A DNA stretch of 64,000 nucleotides from Homoserinimonas sp044769865 (lineage in GTDB: Bacteria; Actinomycetota; Actinomycetes; Actinomycetales; Microbacteriaceae). The notes under the pieces were generated by a model. It searched no databases and was not told the DNA's origin. It was given only the letters and a program-made list of their open reading frames with translations. The position numbers and the translations under genes were made by a program. Shown piece by piece: positions 40,120 to 47,793 of this stretch (position 1 is its first letter; each line of letters begins with the position of its first letter). The stretch spans positions 248,001 through 312,000 of the forward strand of contig NZ_JBIZWA010000002.1 in the NCBI RefSeq assembly GCF_044769865.1, in the 5' to 3' direction.

Positions 40120-40506
40120 CGAGCGAATGGGTCGGCAAGACGGTCGCGTCGCCAGGGTTGCTTCGGCAGCCCGGCGCCGAGGAACGTCCGGGCTCCACAG
40201 AGCAGGACGGTGGGTAACACCCACCCGGGGCAACCCGCGAGAAAGTGCAACAGAAAGCAGACCGCCACTGGCTTCGGCCAGCGGTAAGGGTGAAACGGTG
40301 GTGTAAGAGACCACCAGCGGCCCGAGTGATCGGGCTGGCTGGGTAAACCTCGTCCGGAGCAAGGTCAGACAGGAAGCGCTACGGGCTGCTCGCTCAGCTT
40401 CCGGGTAGACCGCTGGAGGGCTGCGGCAACGTAGCCCCGAGATAGATGGCCGTCCAGCACCTCACGGTGTGAACAGAACCCGGCGTATCAGCCGGCCCAT
40501 TCGCCT
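40120..40506 (+). ncRNA. rnpB: RNase P RNA (class A)
   Basis: Catalytic RNA that trims the 5' leader of pre-tRNAs. The invariant blocks are easy to see: GAGGAACGTCCGGGCTCCAC (CR I), AGAGCAGGACGGTGGGTAAC, ACAGAAAGCAGACCGCC, the core GGTAAGGGTGAAACGGTGG, GTAAGAGACCACCAGCG, the GAGCAAGGTCA region and the closing ACAGAACCCGGCGTATCAG (CR V). The ends pair as helix P1: GCGAATGGGTCGGC at 40123 with GCCGGCCCATTCGC ending at 40504. The exact 5' and 3' ends are estimates from that helix. Confidence 0.97.
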
Positions 40507-40527
40507 CAGCGCAGCCGCGGCTGAGGC
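40503..40527. terminator. Candidate bidirectional hairpin after rnpB / ppgK
   Basis: An 8-bp stem GCCTCAGC / GCTGAGGC with a 9-nt loop lies between the 3' end of rnpB and the stop of the convergent ppgK. No T-run, so it is only a weak terminator candidate. Confidence 0.3.
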
Positions 40528-40528
40528 G

Positions 40529-41284
40529 TCACCGTCCCTTCGGGAGCCCAGCCAGGGCCGCCGCACCGATGATGCCCGCGTTGTTGCGCATCGCCGCCGG
40601 CACGATCTCGGTCTGCAGGTCGAGGAGCGGCAGGAACTCGTCGTGGTGCTTGGACACGCCTCCTCCGACGACGAAGCGCTCGGGGGAGAAATACCGTTCC
40701 AGTTGCGAGTAGAAGCGTTGCAGGCGCTCCGCCCACTCACTCCAGCTCAATTCTTCGCGTTCGCGGGCGGAGTTGGATGCCACGGTCTCCCAATCGACTC
40801 CGTCGATCTCGAGATGACCCAGCTCGGCGTTGGGCACGAGTGCTCCGTCGTTGATGAGGGCCGTGCCGATTCCCGTGCCGAGTGTCGTCATGATCACGAG
40901 CCCGGCGACATCCTTGGCGGCACCGTAGCGCGCCTCAGCGAACCCTGCGGCATCGGCATCATTGACGAAGTGGATGTCGCGACCGAGCGCCCCTTCGAAG
41001 AGCTGCTCAGCCTCGAGTCCGATCCACGCGTCGCTGACGTTGGCGGCCGACATGGTGCGACCGCCCTGCACAACAGCGGGGAAGCAGACGCCGACCGGCA
41101 TCGAGTCGTCGATGTCCTCGATCTCGGTCAAGAGGTCGACGGCCGCCTGCACGACGTCGTCAGGTTCCCCGCCGTCGGGCGTCGATACCTTGTGGCGGTC
41201 ACCGATGAGTGCACCCTTGTCGAGGTCCACGAGCGCGGCCTTGATTCCCGTGCCTCCGATGTCGATCCCGATCGCCGCCGACAT
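40529..41284 (-). CDS. ppgK: Polyphosphate glucokinase (ROK family)
   Basis: 251-aa ROK-fold kinase that phosphorylates glucose with polyphosphate (and in many relatives ATP), a typical actinobacterial enzyme. Phosphate loops are AIGIDIGGTGIKAALVDLD near the start and VIMTTLGTGIGTALINDG. The catalytic aspartate lies in HFVNDADAAGFAE, the ROK glutamate/histidine region in AELGHLEIDG, and the polyphosphate-glucokinase-like VGGGVSKHHDEF near the end. The start is the ATG at 41284, which shares one base with the map stop (TGATG), so it is coupled to map. The frame is open further upstream inside map, without homology. Confidence 0.92.
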   Translation of the reverse strand: MSAAIGIDIGGTGIKAALVDLDKGALIGDRHKVSTPDGGEPDDVVQAAVDLLTEIEDIDDSMPVGVCFPAVVQGGRTMSAANVSDAWIGLEAEQLFEGALGRDIHFVNDADAAGFAEARYGAAKDVAGLVIMTTLGTGIGTALINDGALVPNAELGHLEIDGVDWETVASNSAREREELSWSEWAERLQRFYSQLERYFSPERFVVGGGVSKHHDEFLPLLDLQTEIVPAAMRNNAGIIGAAALAGLPKGR

Positions 41285-42162
41285 CAGGCACCCTCGGCCG
41301 GGAGGGTCAGGATCTCGGCGCCTCGCTCTGTCACGACGATCGTGTGTTCGAACTGAGCGGTGATGCTCTTGTCCTTCGTCGTAACCGTCCAGTCGTCGCT
41401 CCACATGTCCCACTCGTGTGTGCCGAGCGTGAGCATGGGCTCGATCGTGAACACCATGCCGACCTCCATGACGGTGTCGAATTCTGGCGCGGAATCGTAG
41501 TGGGGGATGATCAGTCCGGAGTGGAACGCGGCGCCCACACCGTGGCCAGTGAAGTCGCGCACGACGCCATAGCCGAAGCGGCGTGCATAGGACTCGATGG
41601 TCCTGCCGATGACGTTGACCTGCCTGCCGGGCGCGACCGCCTTGATGCCGCGTGCGAGCGCCTCCTCAGTGCGGCTCACGAGGTCCGTCACCTCCTGGGA
41701 GGCGTTACCAACGATGAAGGTTCGGTTGGTGTCGCCGTGGAAGCCGTTCTTGAACGCCGTGATGTCGAGATTGACGATGTCGCCCTCGTCCAGCACGGTG
41801 TCATCGGGGATGCCGTGGCACACCACCTCGTTCACGGAGGTGCACACCGATTTCGGGAAGCCGCGGTAGCCGAGGCACGACGGGTAGGCGCCGTGTTCCA
41901 CGACGTACTCGTGGCCCAGGCGGTCCAGTTCTTCAGTGGTGACGCCGGGGCGAATGTGCGCGGCCACGTACTCGATGGCGGATGCCGCGATGCGCCCGGA
42001 TTCGCGGATCAACTCAACCTGCTCGGGGGCATACACGTCGCCACCCGTGAACTTCGCGGGCGCGGGACGGCCGACATACTCGGGCTTGGTGATTGAGGCG
42101 GGAACAGTTCGCCTGGGGGAGACCGACCCCGGGATCAGGTGTCCGTTTGAGTCCTTGGGCAT
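41284..42162 (-). CDS. map: Methionine aminopeptidase type I
   Basis: 292-aa dinuclear metalloprotease removing N-terminal methionine. Metal ligands: the two aspartates in IVNLDITAFKNGFHGDTNRTF (split), the histidine in DFTGHGVGAAFHSG and glutamates in VFTIEPML and QFEHTIVV. An N-terminal extension of about 40 residues (SPRRTVPASITKPEYVGRPA) matches actinobacterial MetAP1c enzymes with an SH3-binding-like proline-rich start. A TAAGAT box lies 7 nt before the ATG. It is divergent from a 57-aa ORF across 33 bp and coupled to ppgK. Confidence 0.96.
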   Translation of the reverse strand: MPKDSNGHLIPGSVSPRRTVPASITKPEYVGRPAPAKFTGGDVYAPEQVELIRESGRIAASAIEYVAAHIRPGVTTEELDRLGHEYVVEHGAYPSCLGYRGFPKSVCTSVNEVVCHGIPDDTVLDEGDIVNLDITAFKNGFHGDTNRTFIVGNASQEVTDLVSRTEEALARGIKAVAPGRQVNVIGRTIESYARRFGYGVVRDFTGHGVGAAFHSGLIIPHYDSAPEFDTVMEVGMVFTIEPMLTLGTHEWDMWSDDWTVTTKDKSITAQFEHTIVVTERGAEILTLPAEGA

Positions 42163-42169
42163 AGGATCG

Positions 42170-42175
42170 ATCTTA
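42170..42175 (-). promoter_or_regulatory. -10 box of map, leaderless-type
   Basis: Minus strand: TAAGAT, 7 nt (CGATCCT), then the map ATG. Confidence 0.45.
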
Positions 42176-42195
42176 GGTCGACAGTGGGAGGTGCC

Positions 42196-42369
42196 ATGTC
42201 CGAGTGGTGGTACAACACGAGAACCGGTGAGGTCGAGGAGGGCATGAAGTCCCCGGCGATCGATCGCGCGGGGCCGTTCTCAACGCGCGACGAGGCTCTT
42301 CGAGCGCCCGACATCATCGCGGAACGTTCGCGTCGGTGGGCGGAGGAAGAGGGCCGCGACGAGCGCTGA
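42196..42369 (+). CDS. Small SPOR-like/methionine-aminopeptidase-adjacent protein, 57 aa
   Basis: 57-aa soluble protein starting MSEWWYNTRTGEVEEGMKSP. It is followed by a charged helix ending RWAEEEGRDER. Similar small proteins (YNxRTGxVExG...) next to map are common in actinobacteria and are labelled SPOR-domain-containing or hypothetical. No function is established. GGGAGG with a 6-nt gap marks the ATG at 42196. Its promoter must overlap the map promoter or 5' coding region, since only 33 bp separate the genes. Confidence 0.75.
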   Translation: MSEWWYNTRTGEVEEGMKSPAIDRAGPFSTRDEALRAPDIIAERSRRWAEEEGRDER

Positions 42370-42396
42370 GCCCTCCTCCACCGCTCTGTCTGTGTT

Positions 42397-43746
42397 CTAG
42401 ATGAGCCCCTGCGCGATCATCGCGTCTGCGACCCGGCGGAAGCCGCTCGCGTTCGCGCCGACGACGTAGTTTCCAGGAGCGCCGTAGCGATCGGCTGCCT
42501 CATACGCGGCACGGTGAACGTCGCTCATGATGGTGCGAAGCCGGTCCTCGCTCTTGGCGAAGTTCCACCGCTGGCGCGCCGCGTTCTGGCTCATCTCCAA
42601 GGCTGAGGTGGCGACACCGCCCGCGTTGGCAGCCTTGCCTGGCGCGAACAGCACGCCGGCTTCCTGCAGAAGCGCGATGGCCTCCGGAGTGGTCGGCATG
42701 TTCGCCCCCTCGGAGACGGCCATGACGCCGTTCTTGAGCAGGTTCTTCGCGTCGTCCTCATTGAGTTCGTTCTGGGTGGCGGAGGGGAAGGCGAGTTCCG
42801 CTGGCACCTCCCAGACGCGTCGATCGGCGACGAAGTGCGCGCCGGGCCTACGCTCCACATACTCCGAGATGCGTCCGCGTTCGACCTCCTTGATCTGCTT
42901 CAGCAGGTCGAGGTCGATGCCGTGCTCGTCGACGATGTAGCCGCTCGAGTCCGAAGCGGTGATCGCGCGGCCTCCGAGCTGGTGGATCTTCTCGATCGCA
43001 TAGATCGCGACGTTGCCCGAGCCTGAGACGAGGGCCGTCTTACCCTCGATCGCCTCACCCTTCTTCGCGAGCATCTCCTCCATGAAGAAGACGGCGCCGT
43101 AGCCGGTGGCCTCGGTACGCACCTGGGCGCCGCCCCACAGCACGCCCTTGCCGGTGAACATGCCCGACTCATGCCGGTTGGTGAGGCGACGGTACTGGCC
43201 GAACAGGTAGCCGATCTCGCGCGAGCCGACACCGATGTCGCCCGCGGGCACGTCGGTGTGTTCGCCGAGGTGGCGATAAAGCTCGCTCATGAAGCTCTGG
43301 CAGAAGCGCATGATCTCCGCGTCGGAGCGACCGTGCGGGTCGAAGTCGGCGCCGCCCTTGGCCCCACCGATGCCCTGGCCGGTCAGCGCGTTCTTGAAGA
43401 TCTGCTCGAAGCCGAGGAACTTGATGATGCTCAGGTTGACGCTCGGGTGGAAGCGAAGACCGCCCTTGTACGGGCCGAGGGCGGAGTTGTACTGCACTCG
43501 GTATCCGCGGTTGACATGGACGCGACCGTCGTCGGCGACCCACGGCACGCGGAAGAGGATCTGGCGCTCGGGCTCGACGAGCAGGTCGACGACACCGCTC
43601 TCGATGTACTCGGGGTGCTTTGCAACCACCGGCGCGATGGACTCGAGTACTTCGCGCATGGCCTGATGGAATTCGGTCTCGCCGGCGCTGCGGGCGACAG
43701 CGCGGTCATAAACGGCCACAAGGGCAGGGTCTAGTGCAGAGTGCAT
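42397..43746 (-). CDS. gdhA: NADP-type glutamate dehydrogenase
   Basis: 449-aa hexameric enzyme making glutamate from 2-oxoglutarate and ammonium. The substrate-binding block NSALGPYKGGLRFHPSVN, the catalytic lysine region GQGIGGAKGGADFDP, and the nucleotide-binding SGSGNVAIYAIEKIHQLGG are visible, followed by ASDSSGYIVDE. The length and the GxGxxA-type fingerprint fit the NADPH-dependent biosynthetic class. It stands between panB and the map region on the minus strand with its own 36-bp upstream gap, and adds to the nitrogen-assimilation genes nearby (two glutamine synthetases and GlnE). Confidence 0.95.
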   Translation of the reverse strand: MHSALDPALVAVYDRAVARSAGETEFHQAMREVLESIAPVVAKHPEYIESGVVDLLVEPERQILFRVPWVADDGRVHVNRGYRVQYNSALGPYKGGLRFHPSVNLSIIKFLGFEQIFKNALTGQGIGGAKGGADFDPHGRSDAEIMRFCQSFMSELYRHLGEHTDVPAGDIGVGSREIGYLFGQYRRLTNRHESGMFTGKGVLWGGAQVRTEATGYGAVFFMEEMLAKKGEAIEGKTALVSGSGNVAIYAIEKIHQLGGRAITASDSSGYIVDEHGIDLDLLKQIKEVERGRISEYVERRPGAHFVADRRVWEVPAELAFPSATQNELNEDDAKNLLKNGVMAVSEGANMPTTPEAIALLQEAGVLFAPGKAANAGGVATSALEMSQNAARQRWNFAKSEDRLRTIMSDVHRAAYEAADRYGAPGNYVVGANASGFRRVADAMIAQGLI

Positions 43747-43782
43747 GAAAACTTTCTCGGTTCGGTGGCTCCCCGCGCCGGA

Positions 43783-44616
43783 CTATTCGTAGGAGTGCTC
43801 GGGGCCGGGATAGGTGCCAGACTCGACATCCGATCGGAATGCGGTCACAGCCTCGGTGAGAATACCGTGAAGATCAGCATACTTGCGAACGAAGCGGGGG
43901 ATTCGACCGCTTGTGAGTCCCGCCCAGTCGGTCCATACGAGCAGCTGGCCGTCGACTTCTGGGCCAGCACCGACGCCGATTGTGGGAATCCGAAGTTCTT
44001 GTGTGACAAGAGCGGCAGAATCCGCGGGAACCATCTCAAGCACGACAGCGAATGCCCCCGCATCCTGCACCGCGCGAGCATCTTCCAGCAGCTGCTTCAC
44101 CTGGTCGCCACGCCCCTGAATCATGTGCCCGCCGAGGCCGTGTTCGCTTTGCGGCGTGAAGCCGATGTGCGCCATGACGGGGATGCCTGCCGAGACGATG
44201 CGGCGGATCTGCTCTGCACTTCGCACACCGCCCTCGAGCTTGACCGCGTGTGCACCCGTCTCCTTCATGAAGCGGAACGCGGTGTGCAAGGCCTCGTCGG
44301 GCCCGGTCTCGTAGGAGCCGAACGGCAGGTCAGCGACGACGAACGCTCGCTTGGCTGCGATGGCGACGGCACGCGTGAGCGGGAGGAGTTCGTCGATCGT
44401 GACCGGCAGGGTCGTGTCGTGGCCGAAGACCGTGTTGCCTGCTGAGTCGCCCACAAGGAGGAAGTCAACACCGGCGTCGTCGAAGATCCGTGCAGTCAGA
44501 TAGTCATAGCTCGTCAAGCCGGTGATGCGGATGCCGCGTTCCTTCGCCTGCTGGAAGTGCCGGGTGCGCACGCGCTTGACGGGAGCGGGGGTGGAAGCAT
44601 CGCTGGTTTCACTCAT
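43783..44616 (-). CDS. panB: 3-methyl-2-oxobutanoate hydroxymethyltransferase
   Basis: 277-aa barrel enzyme making ketopantoate in pantothenate (vitamin B5, CoA) synthesis. Conserved: ITGLTSYDYLTARIFDDAGV, FLLVGDSAGNTVFGHDTTLP, VKLEGGVRSAEQI, AHIGFTPQSEHGLGG and LRIPTIGVGAGPEVDGQLLV. It is probably expressed from a leaderless promoter (TAGAGT, 6 nt, ATG). The other pantothenate genes are not in the window. The product feeds CoA supply for the fab and pyruvate dehydrogenase genes in the same region, though that is only a metabolic link. Confidence 0.96.
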   Translation of the reverse strand: MSETSDASTPAPVKRVRTRHFQQAKERGIRITGLTSYDYLTARIFDDAGVDFLLVGDSAGNTVFGHDTTLPVTIDELLPLTRAVAIAAKRAFVVADLPFGSYETGPDEALHTAFRFMKETGAHAVKLEGGVRSAEQIRRIVSAGIPVMAHIGFTPQSEHGLGGHMIQGRGDQVKQLLEDARAVQDAGAFAVVLEMVPADSAALVTQELRIPTIGVGAGPEVDGQLLVWTDWAGLTSGRIPRFVRKYADLHGILTEAVTAFRSDVESGTYPGPEHSYE

Positions 44617-44622
44617 GGGGCC

Positions 44623-44628
44623 ACTCTA
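44623..44628 (-). promoter_or_regulatory. -10 box of panB, leaderless-type
   Basis: Minus strand: TAGAGT, 6 nt (GGCCCC), then the panB ATG. Confidence 0.5.
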
Positions 44629-44641
44629 TGACGGCGCTCCG

Positions 44642-46378
44642 TCACTCCGCCCGACTCGGGCGATAGGTGACGGGGAGACGTCGGTCGCGACCGAAGGCCA
44701 TCCCCGAGATCTTCGGGCCGATCGCGCCCTGCCGTCGCTTCCACTCCGAACGGTCGACGAGCGTGGTGACCTCGTCAACGATAGCTGGGTCGAAACCGAG
44801 GGCAACGACGTCGGCAGCGCCGAGCTTGCGTGTCACATAGGCATCGATCAGCGGATCGAGGATCTCGTAGGGCGGGAGGGAATCCTCGTCCACCTGACCC
44901 GGCTTGAGCTCAGCGGAGGGCGGCTTGGTGATTGAGTTTTCGGGGATGGGCGGCACCTCGCCCCGTGATGCCGCAAATTCGTTGCGCCACGCGGCGAGCT
45001 CCCAGACGAGCAGCTTCGGCACATCCTTGATGGGCGCGAAGCCGCCGACCGAGTCTCCGTACATGGTCGAGTAGCCCACTGCGAGTTCGGTCTTGTTGCC
45101 CGTCGTGAGCACCAGGTGGCCCTGCATGTTTGAGAGGCCCATGAGGATCACGGCGCGCACGCGTGCCTGGAGGTTCTCGGCCGCGACCCCTGTGAGGCCG
45201 AGCTGCTCCTCGAACGGTGCGACGAGTCCCGCAATTGGCTGCGTTTCGAAGTGCACTCCCGTGCGCTCGGCGAAGTCGTCGGCGTCGGAACGCGAATGCT
45301 CGGAGGAGTACCTGCTTGGCATTGACACCCCATAGACGGAATCGGCACCGATCGCATCGACGGCGAGCGCCGCGCACACGGCCGAGTCGATCCCTCCCGA
45401 GAGGCCCAGGACAACGCTGCGAAAACCGTTCTTCCTGACGTAGTCGCGAAGCCCGAGGACGAGGGCGTTCCACAGCTGTTCGCGGTCATCGGGAAGCTCC
45501 GCGACATCCCGGCTGAGCTCGGGCTTTGCGCGTGCGGAAGCCGTGAGCTCGATCCGGTGCACCTCGGGAGGCAAGGGCGTATCGGTAGCGCTGGCGGCGT
45601 CGACATCGACGACCAGCAGGTGCTCCTGGAACTGGGGCGCCCGGGCCAGGATCGTGCCGCTTCCGTCGACCACGACGCTGTCGCCGTCGAACACGAGGTC
45701 GTCCTGGCCGCCGACGAGGTTCACGTAGGCGACGATCGTGTCGGTCTCGACGGCCCGGCGCGTGACGAGAGGCAGCCGCACCTCGTCCTTGTCACGTTCG
45801 AAGGGCGAGCCGTTGAGCACCGCCAGCACACCGGCATCCGCCTCAAGTACCCGCGCGACAGGTCCGCCATCCCTCCAGAGGTCCTCGCAGATCACAACAG
45901 CGACGTCGACGTCATTCACACGCACGACGAGCAACTCATCTCCGGGGATGAAGATGCGGTACTCGTCGAAGACCGAGTAGTTGGGCAGGTGGTGCTTCGA
46001 GTAGGTGGCCTTGACGTGTCCGTGGTGGAGCACGCTGGCCGAGTTCTTCGCGATTGCCGTGGGCGCGTTGCTCGTGCCGAGGAGGCGCGGCTCGTGAGGG
46101 CCATCCGGGTGTCCCACAATGACGACGAGCTCGCCGAGGCCCTCATCCTGGAGGCGCTTCGCGAGCACATTGACCGCATCCACGGCGGCGGTGAGGAAGC
46201 TCGGACGGGACGCGAGGTCCTCAATCGGGTAGCCCGAGAGTGCCATCTCGCCTGTGATCAGCAGCTCGGCCCCTTGGGCTGCTGCTCGTCGAGCGGCCTC
46301 GAGCACCTGCGTGCAGTTGCCTTCGAGGTCGCCCAGCACCGGATTTGTCTGCGCGAGTGCCAAGCGGATTCGTCCCAT
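44642..46378 (-). CDS. nadE: Glutamine-dependent NAD+ synthetase
   Basis: 578-aa two-domain enzyme for the last NAD step. The N-terminal nitrilase-type glutaminase (residues ~1-270) has the glutamate in ITGEMALSGYPIEDL, the lysine region and the nucleophile cysteine in VAVVICEDLWRDGGP. The C-terminal ammonia-dependent synthetase has the PP-loop SVVLGLSGGIDSAVCAALA and STMYGDSVGGFAPIKDV. It complements the nadABC cluster at the left end of the window and links NAD synthesis to the glutamine made by the adjacent divergent glnA2. A TAGGCT box lies 7 nt before the ATG. Confidence 0.96.
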   Translation of the reverse strand: MGRIRLALAQTNPVLGDLEGNCTQVLEAARRAAAQGAELLITGEMALSGYPIEDLASRPSFLTAAVDAVNVLAKRLQDEGLGELVVIVGHPDGPHEPRLLGTSNAPTAIAKNSASVLHHGHVKATYSKHHLPNYSVFDEYRIFIPGDELLVVRVNDVDVAVVICEDLWRDGGPVARVLEADAGVLAVLNGSPFERDKDEVRLPLVTRRAVETDTIVAYVNLVGGQDDLVFDGDSVVVDGSGTILARAPQFQEHLLVVDVDAASATDTPLPPEVHRIELTASARAKPELSRDVAELPDDREQLWNALVLGLRDYVRKNGFRSVVLGLSGGIDSAVCAALAVDAIGADSVYGVSMPSRYSSEHSRSDADDFAERTGVHFETQPIAGLVAPFEEQLGLTGVAAENLQARVRAVILMGLSNMQGHLVLTTGNKTELAVGYSTMYGDSVGGFAPIKDVPKLLVWELAAWRNEFAASRGEVPPIPENSITKPPSAELKPGQVDEDSLPPYEILDPLIDAYVTRKLGAADVVALGFDPAIVDEVTTLVDRSEWKRRQGAIGPKISGMAFGRDRRLPVTYRPSRAE

Positions 46379-46385
46379 AGCCAGT

Positions 46386-46391
46386 AGCCTA
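46386..46391 (-). promoter_or_regulatory. -10 box of nadE, leaderless-type
   Basis: Minus strand: TAGGCT, 7 nt (ACTGGCT), then the nadE ATG. A CTGACC 18 nt upstream is a tolerable -35. Confidence 0.45.
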
Positions 46392-46447
46392 ATAGCGCAT
46401 CTTCGCCCCGGTCAGGGGCGAGAATCGGTCGAGACCACGAGGAGCAC

Positions 46448-47785
46448 ATGGACAAGCAGCGGGACTTCGTCCTTCGTACCATCGAAGAGCGTGGCATCAA
46501 GTTCATCCGCCTCTGGTTCACCGACGTCGTTGGCACGCTGAAGTCCGTTGCCATCGCACCGGCTGAGGTGGAGGGTGCGTTCGCGGAGGGCCTCGGCTTC
46601 GATGGTTCCGCGATCGAAGGCCTGACCCGCTCCTATGAGGCCGACGTGCTCGCTCATCCCGACCCGGCGACGTTCCAGATCCTCCCGTGGCGCGGCGAGA
46701 TCGATCCGACGGCGCGCATGTTCTGCGACATCATGACGCCTGACGGCCAGCCGGCCATCGCGGATCCCCGCAACGTGCTCAAGCGCACGCTGGAGAAGGC
46801 CGCGGATGCCGGCTTCACCTTCTACACGCACCCTGAGATCGAGTTCTACCTGCTCAAGAGTTCCAAGTTCGGCACCGAGGGGCCCCAGCCGGTCGACTCT
46901 GCCGGGTACTTCGACAATGTGCCGGGTGGCACGGCCCACGACTTCAGGCGCCGTTCCGTGCGGATGCTCGAAGACCTCGGTATCTCGGTCGAGTTCAGTC
47001 ACCACGAGGCCGGTCCGGGGCAGAACGAGATCGACCTGCGCTACGCCGACGCCCTCACGACCGCGGACAACATCATGACCTTCCGCACCGTGATCAAGGA
47101 GGTCGCGATCGAGCAGGGCGTCTACGCGACCTTCATGCCGAAGCCCTTCTCCGAGCACCCCGGTTCCGGAATGCACACCCACATGTCCCTTTTCGAGGGC
47201 GACACGAACGCCTTCTACGAGGCAGGCGCGCAGTACCAGCTCTCCAAGACCGGCCGTCAGTTCATTGCCGGCCTTCTGAAGCACGCCCCCGAGATCACGG
47301 CGGTCACGAATCAGTTCGTCAACTCCTACAAGCGACTCTGGGGCGGCGACGAGGCACCGAGCTTCATCACGTGGGGACACAACAACCGCTCCGCCCTCGT
47401 GCGCGTTCCCCTGTACAAGCCCAACAAGGGCCAGAGCGCGCGCGTCGAGTACCGCGGCATCGACTCGGCGTCGAACCCGTACCTGTCGTTCTCGCTCATG
47501 CTGGCCGCGGGCCTCAAGGGCATCGAGGGGGAGTACGAGCTCCAGCCGGAGGCCGAGGACAACGTCTGGCAGATGACCGACTCTGAGCGCCGGGCGCTCG
47601 GCTACAACGCACTTCCGGCCAGCCTCGACCACGCCGTGTCGCTCATGGAGGACTCCGAGCTCGTCGCCGAGACCCTCGGAGAGCAGGTGTTTAACTTCGT
47701 GCTGCGCAACAAGCGGCAGGAGTGGCGCGAGTACCGCTCCCAGGTCACGCCCTATGAGCTCAACCGGAACCTGGAGATGCTCTAG
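46448..47785 (+). CDS. glnA2: Type I glutamine synthetase, GlnA2 class (no adenylylation motif)
   Basis: 445-aa glutamine synthetase family protein. Active-site blocks: FDGSAIEGLTRSYEADV, FYTHPEIEFYLL, FSHHEAGPGQNEIDLRYADA, FMPKPFSEHPGSGMHTHMSL and NPYLSFSLMLAAGLKGI. At the place where adenylylatable enzymes read LYxLPPEE, this protein has MTDSERRALGYNALPASLD, so the target tyrosine motif is missing and GlnE should not modify it. In Mycobacterium glnA2 is also directly upstream of glnE. GAGGAG precedes the ATG. glnE follows after 8 nt. Confidence 0.93.
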   Translation: MDKQRDFVLRTIEERGIKFIRLWFTDVVGTLKSVAIAPAEVEGAFAEGLGFDGSAIEGLTRSYEADVLAHPDPATFQILPWRGEIDPTARMFCDIMTPDGQPAIADPRNVLKRTLEKAADAGFTFYTHPEIEFYLLKSSKFGTEGPQPVDSAGYFDNVPGGTAHDFRRRSVRMLEDLGISVEFSHHEAGPGQNEIDLRYADALTTADNIMTFRTVIKEVAIEQGVYATFMPKPFSEHPGSGMHTHMSLFEGDTNAFYEAGAQYQLSKTGRQFIAGLLKHAPEITAVTNQFVNSYKRLWGGDEAPSFITWGHNNRSALVRVPLYKPNKGQSARVEYRGIDSASNPYLSFSLMLAAGLKGIEGEYELQPEAEDNVWQMTDSERRALGYNALPASLDHAVSLMEDSELVAETLGEQVFNFVLRNKRQEWREYRSQVTPYELNRNLEML

Positions 47786-47793
47786 GCCCGCCC

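Noticed and set aside
46379..46447. A GlnR-like box before glnA2
   Set aside because: Pentamers with 6-nt spacing can be drawn (GTCAG, GAATC, GACCA) but they match the consensus poorly, unlike the box before glnA1.
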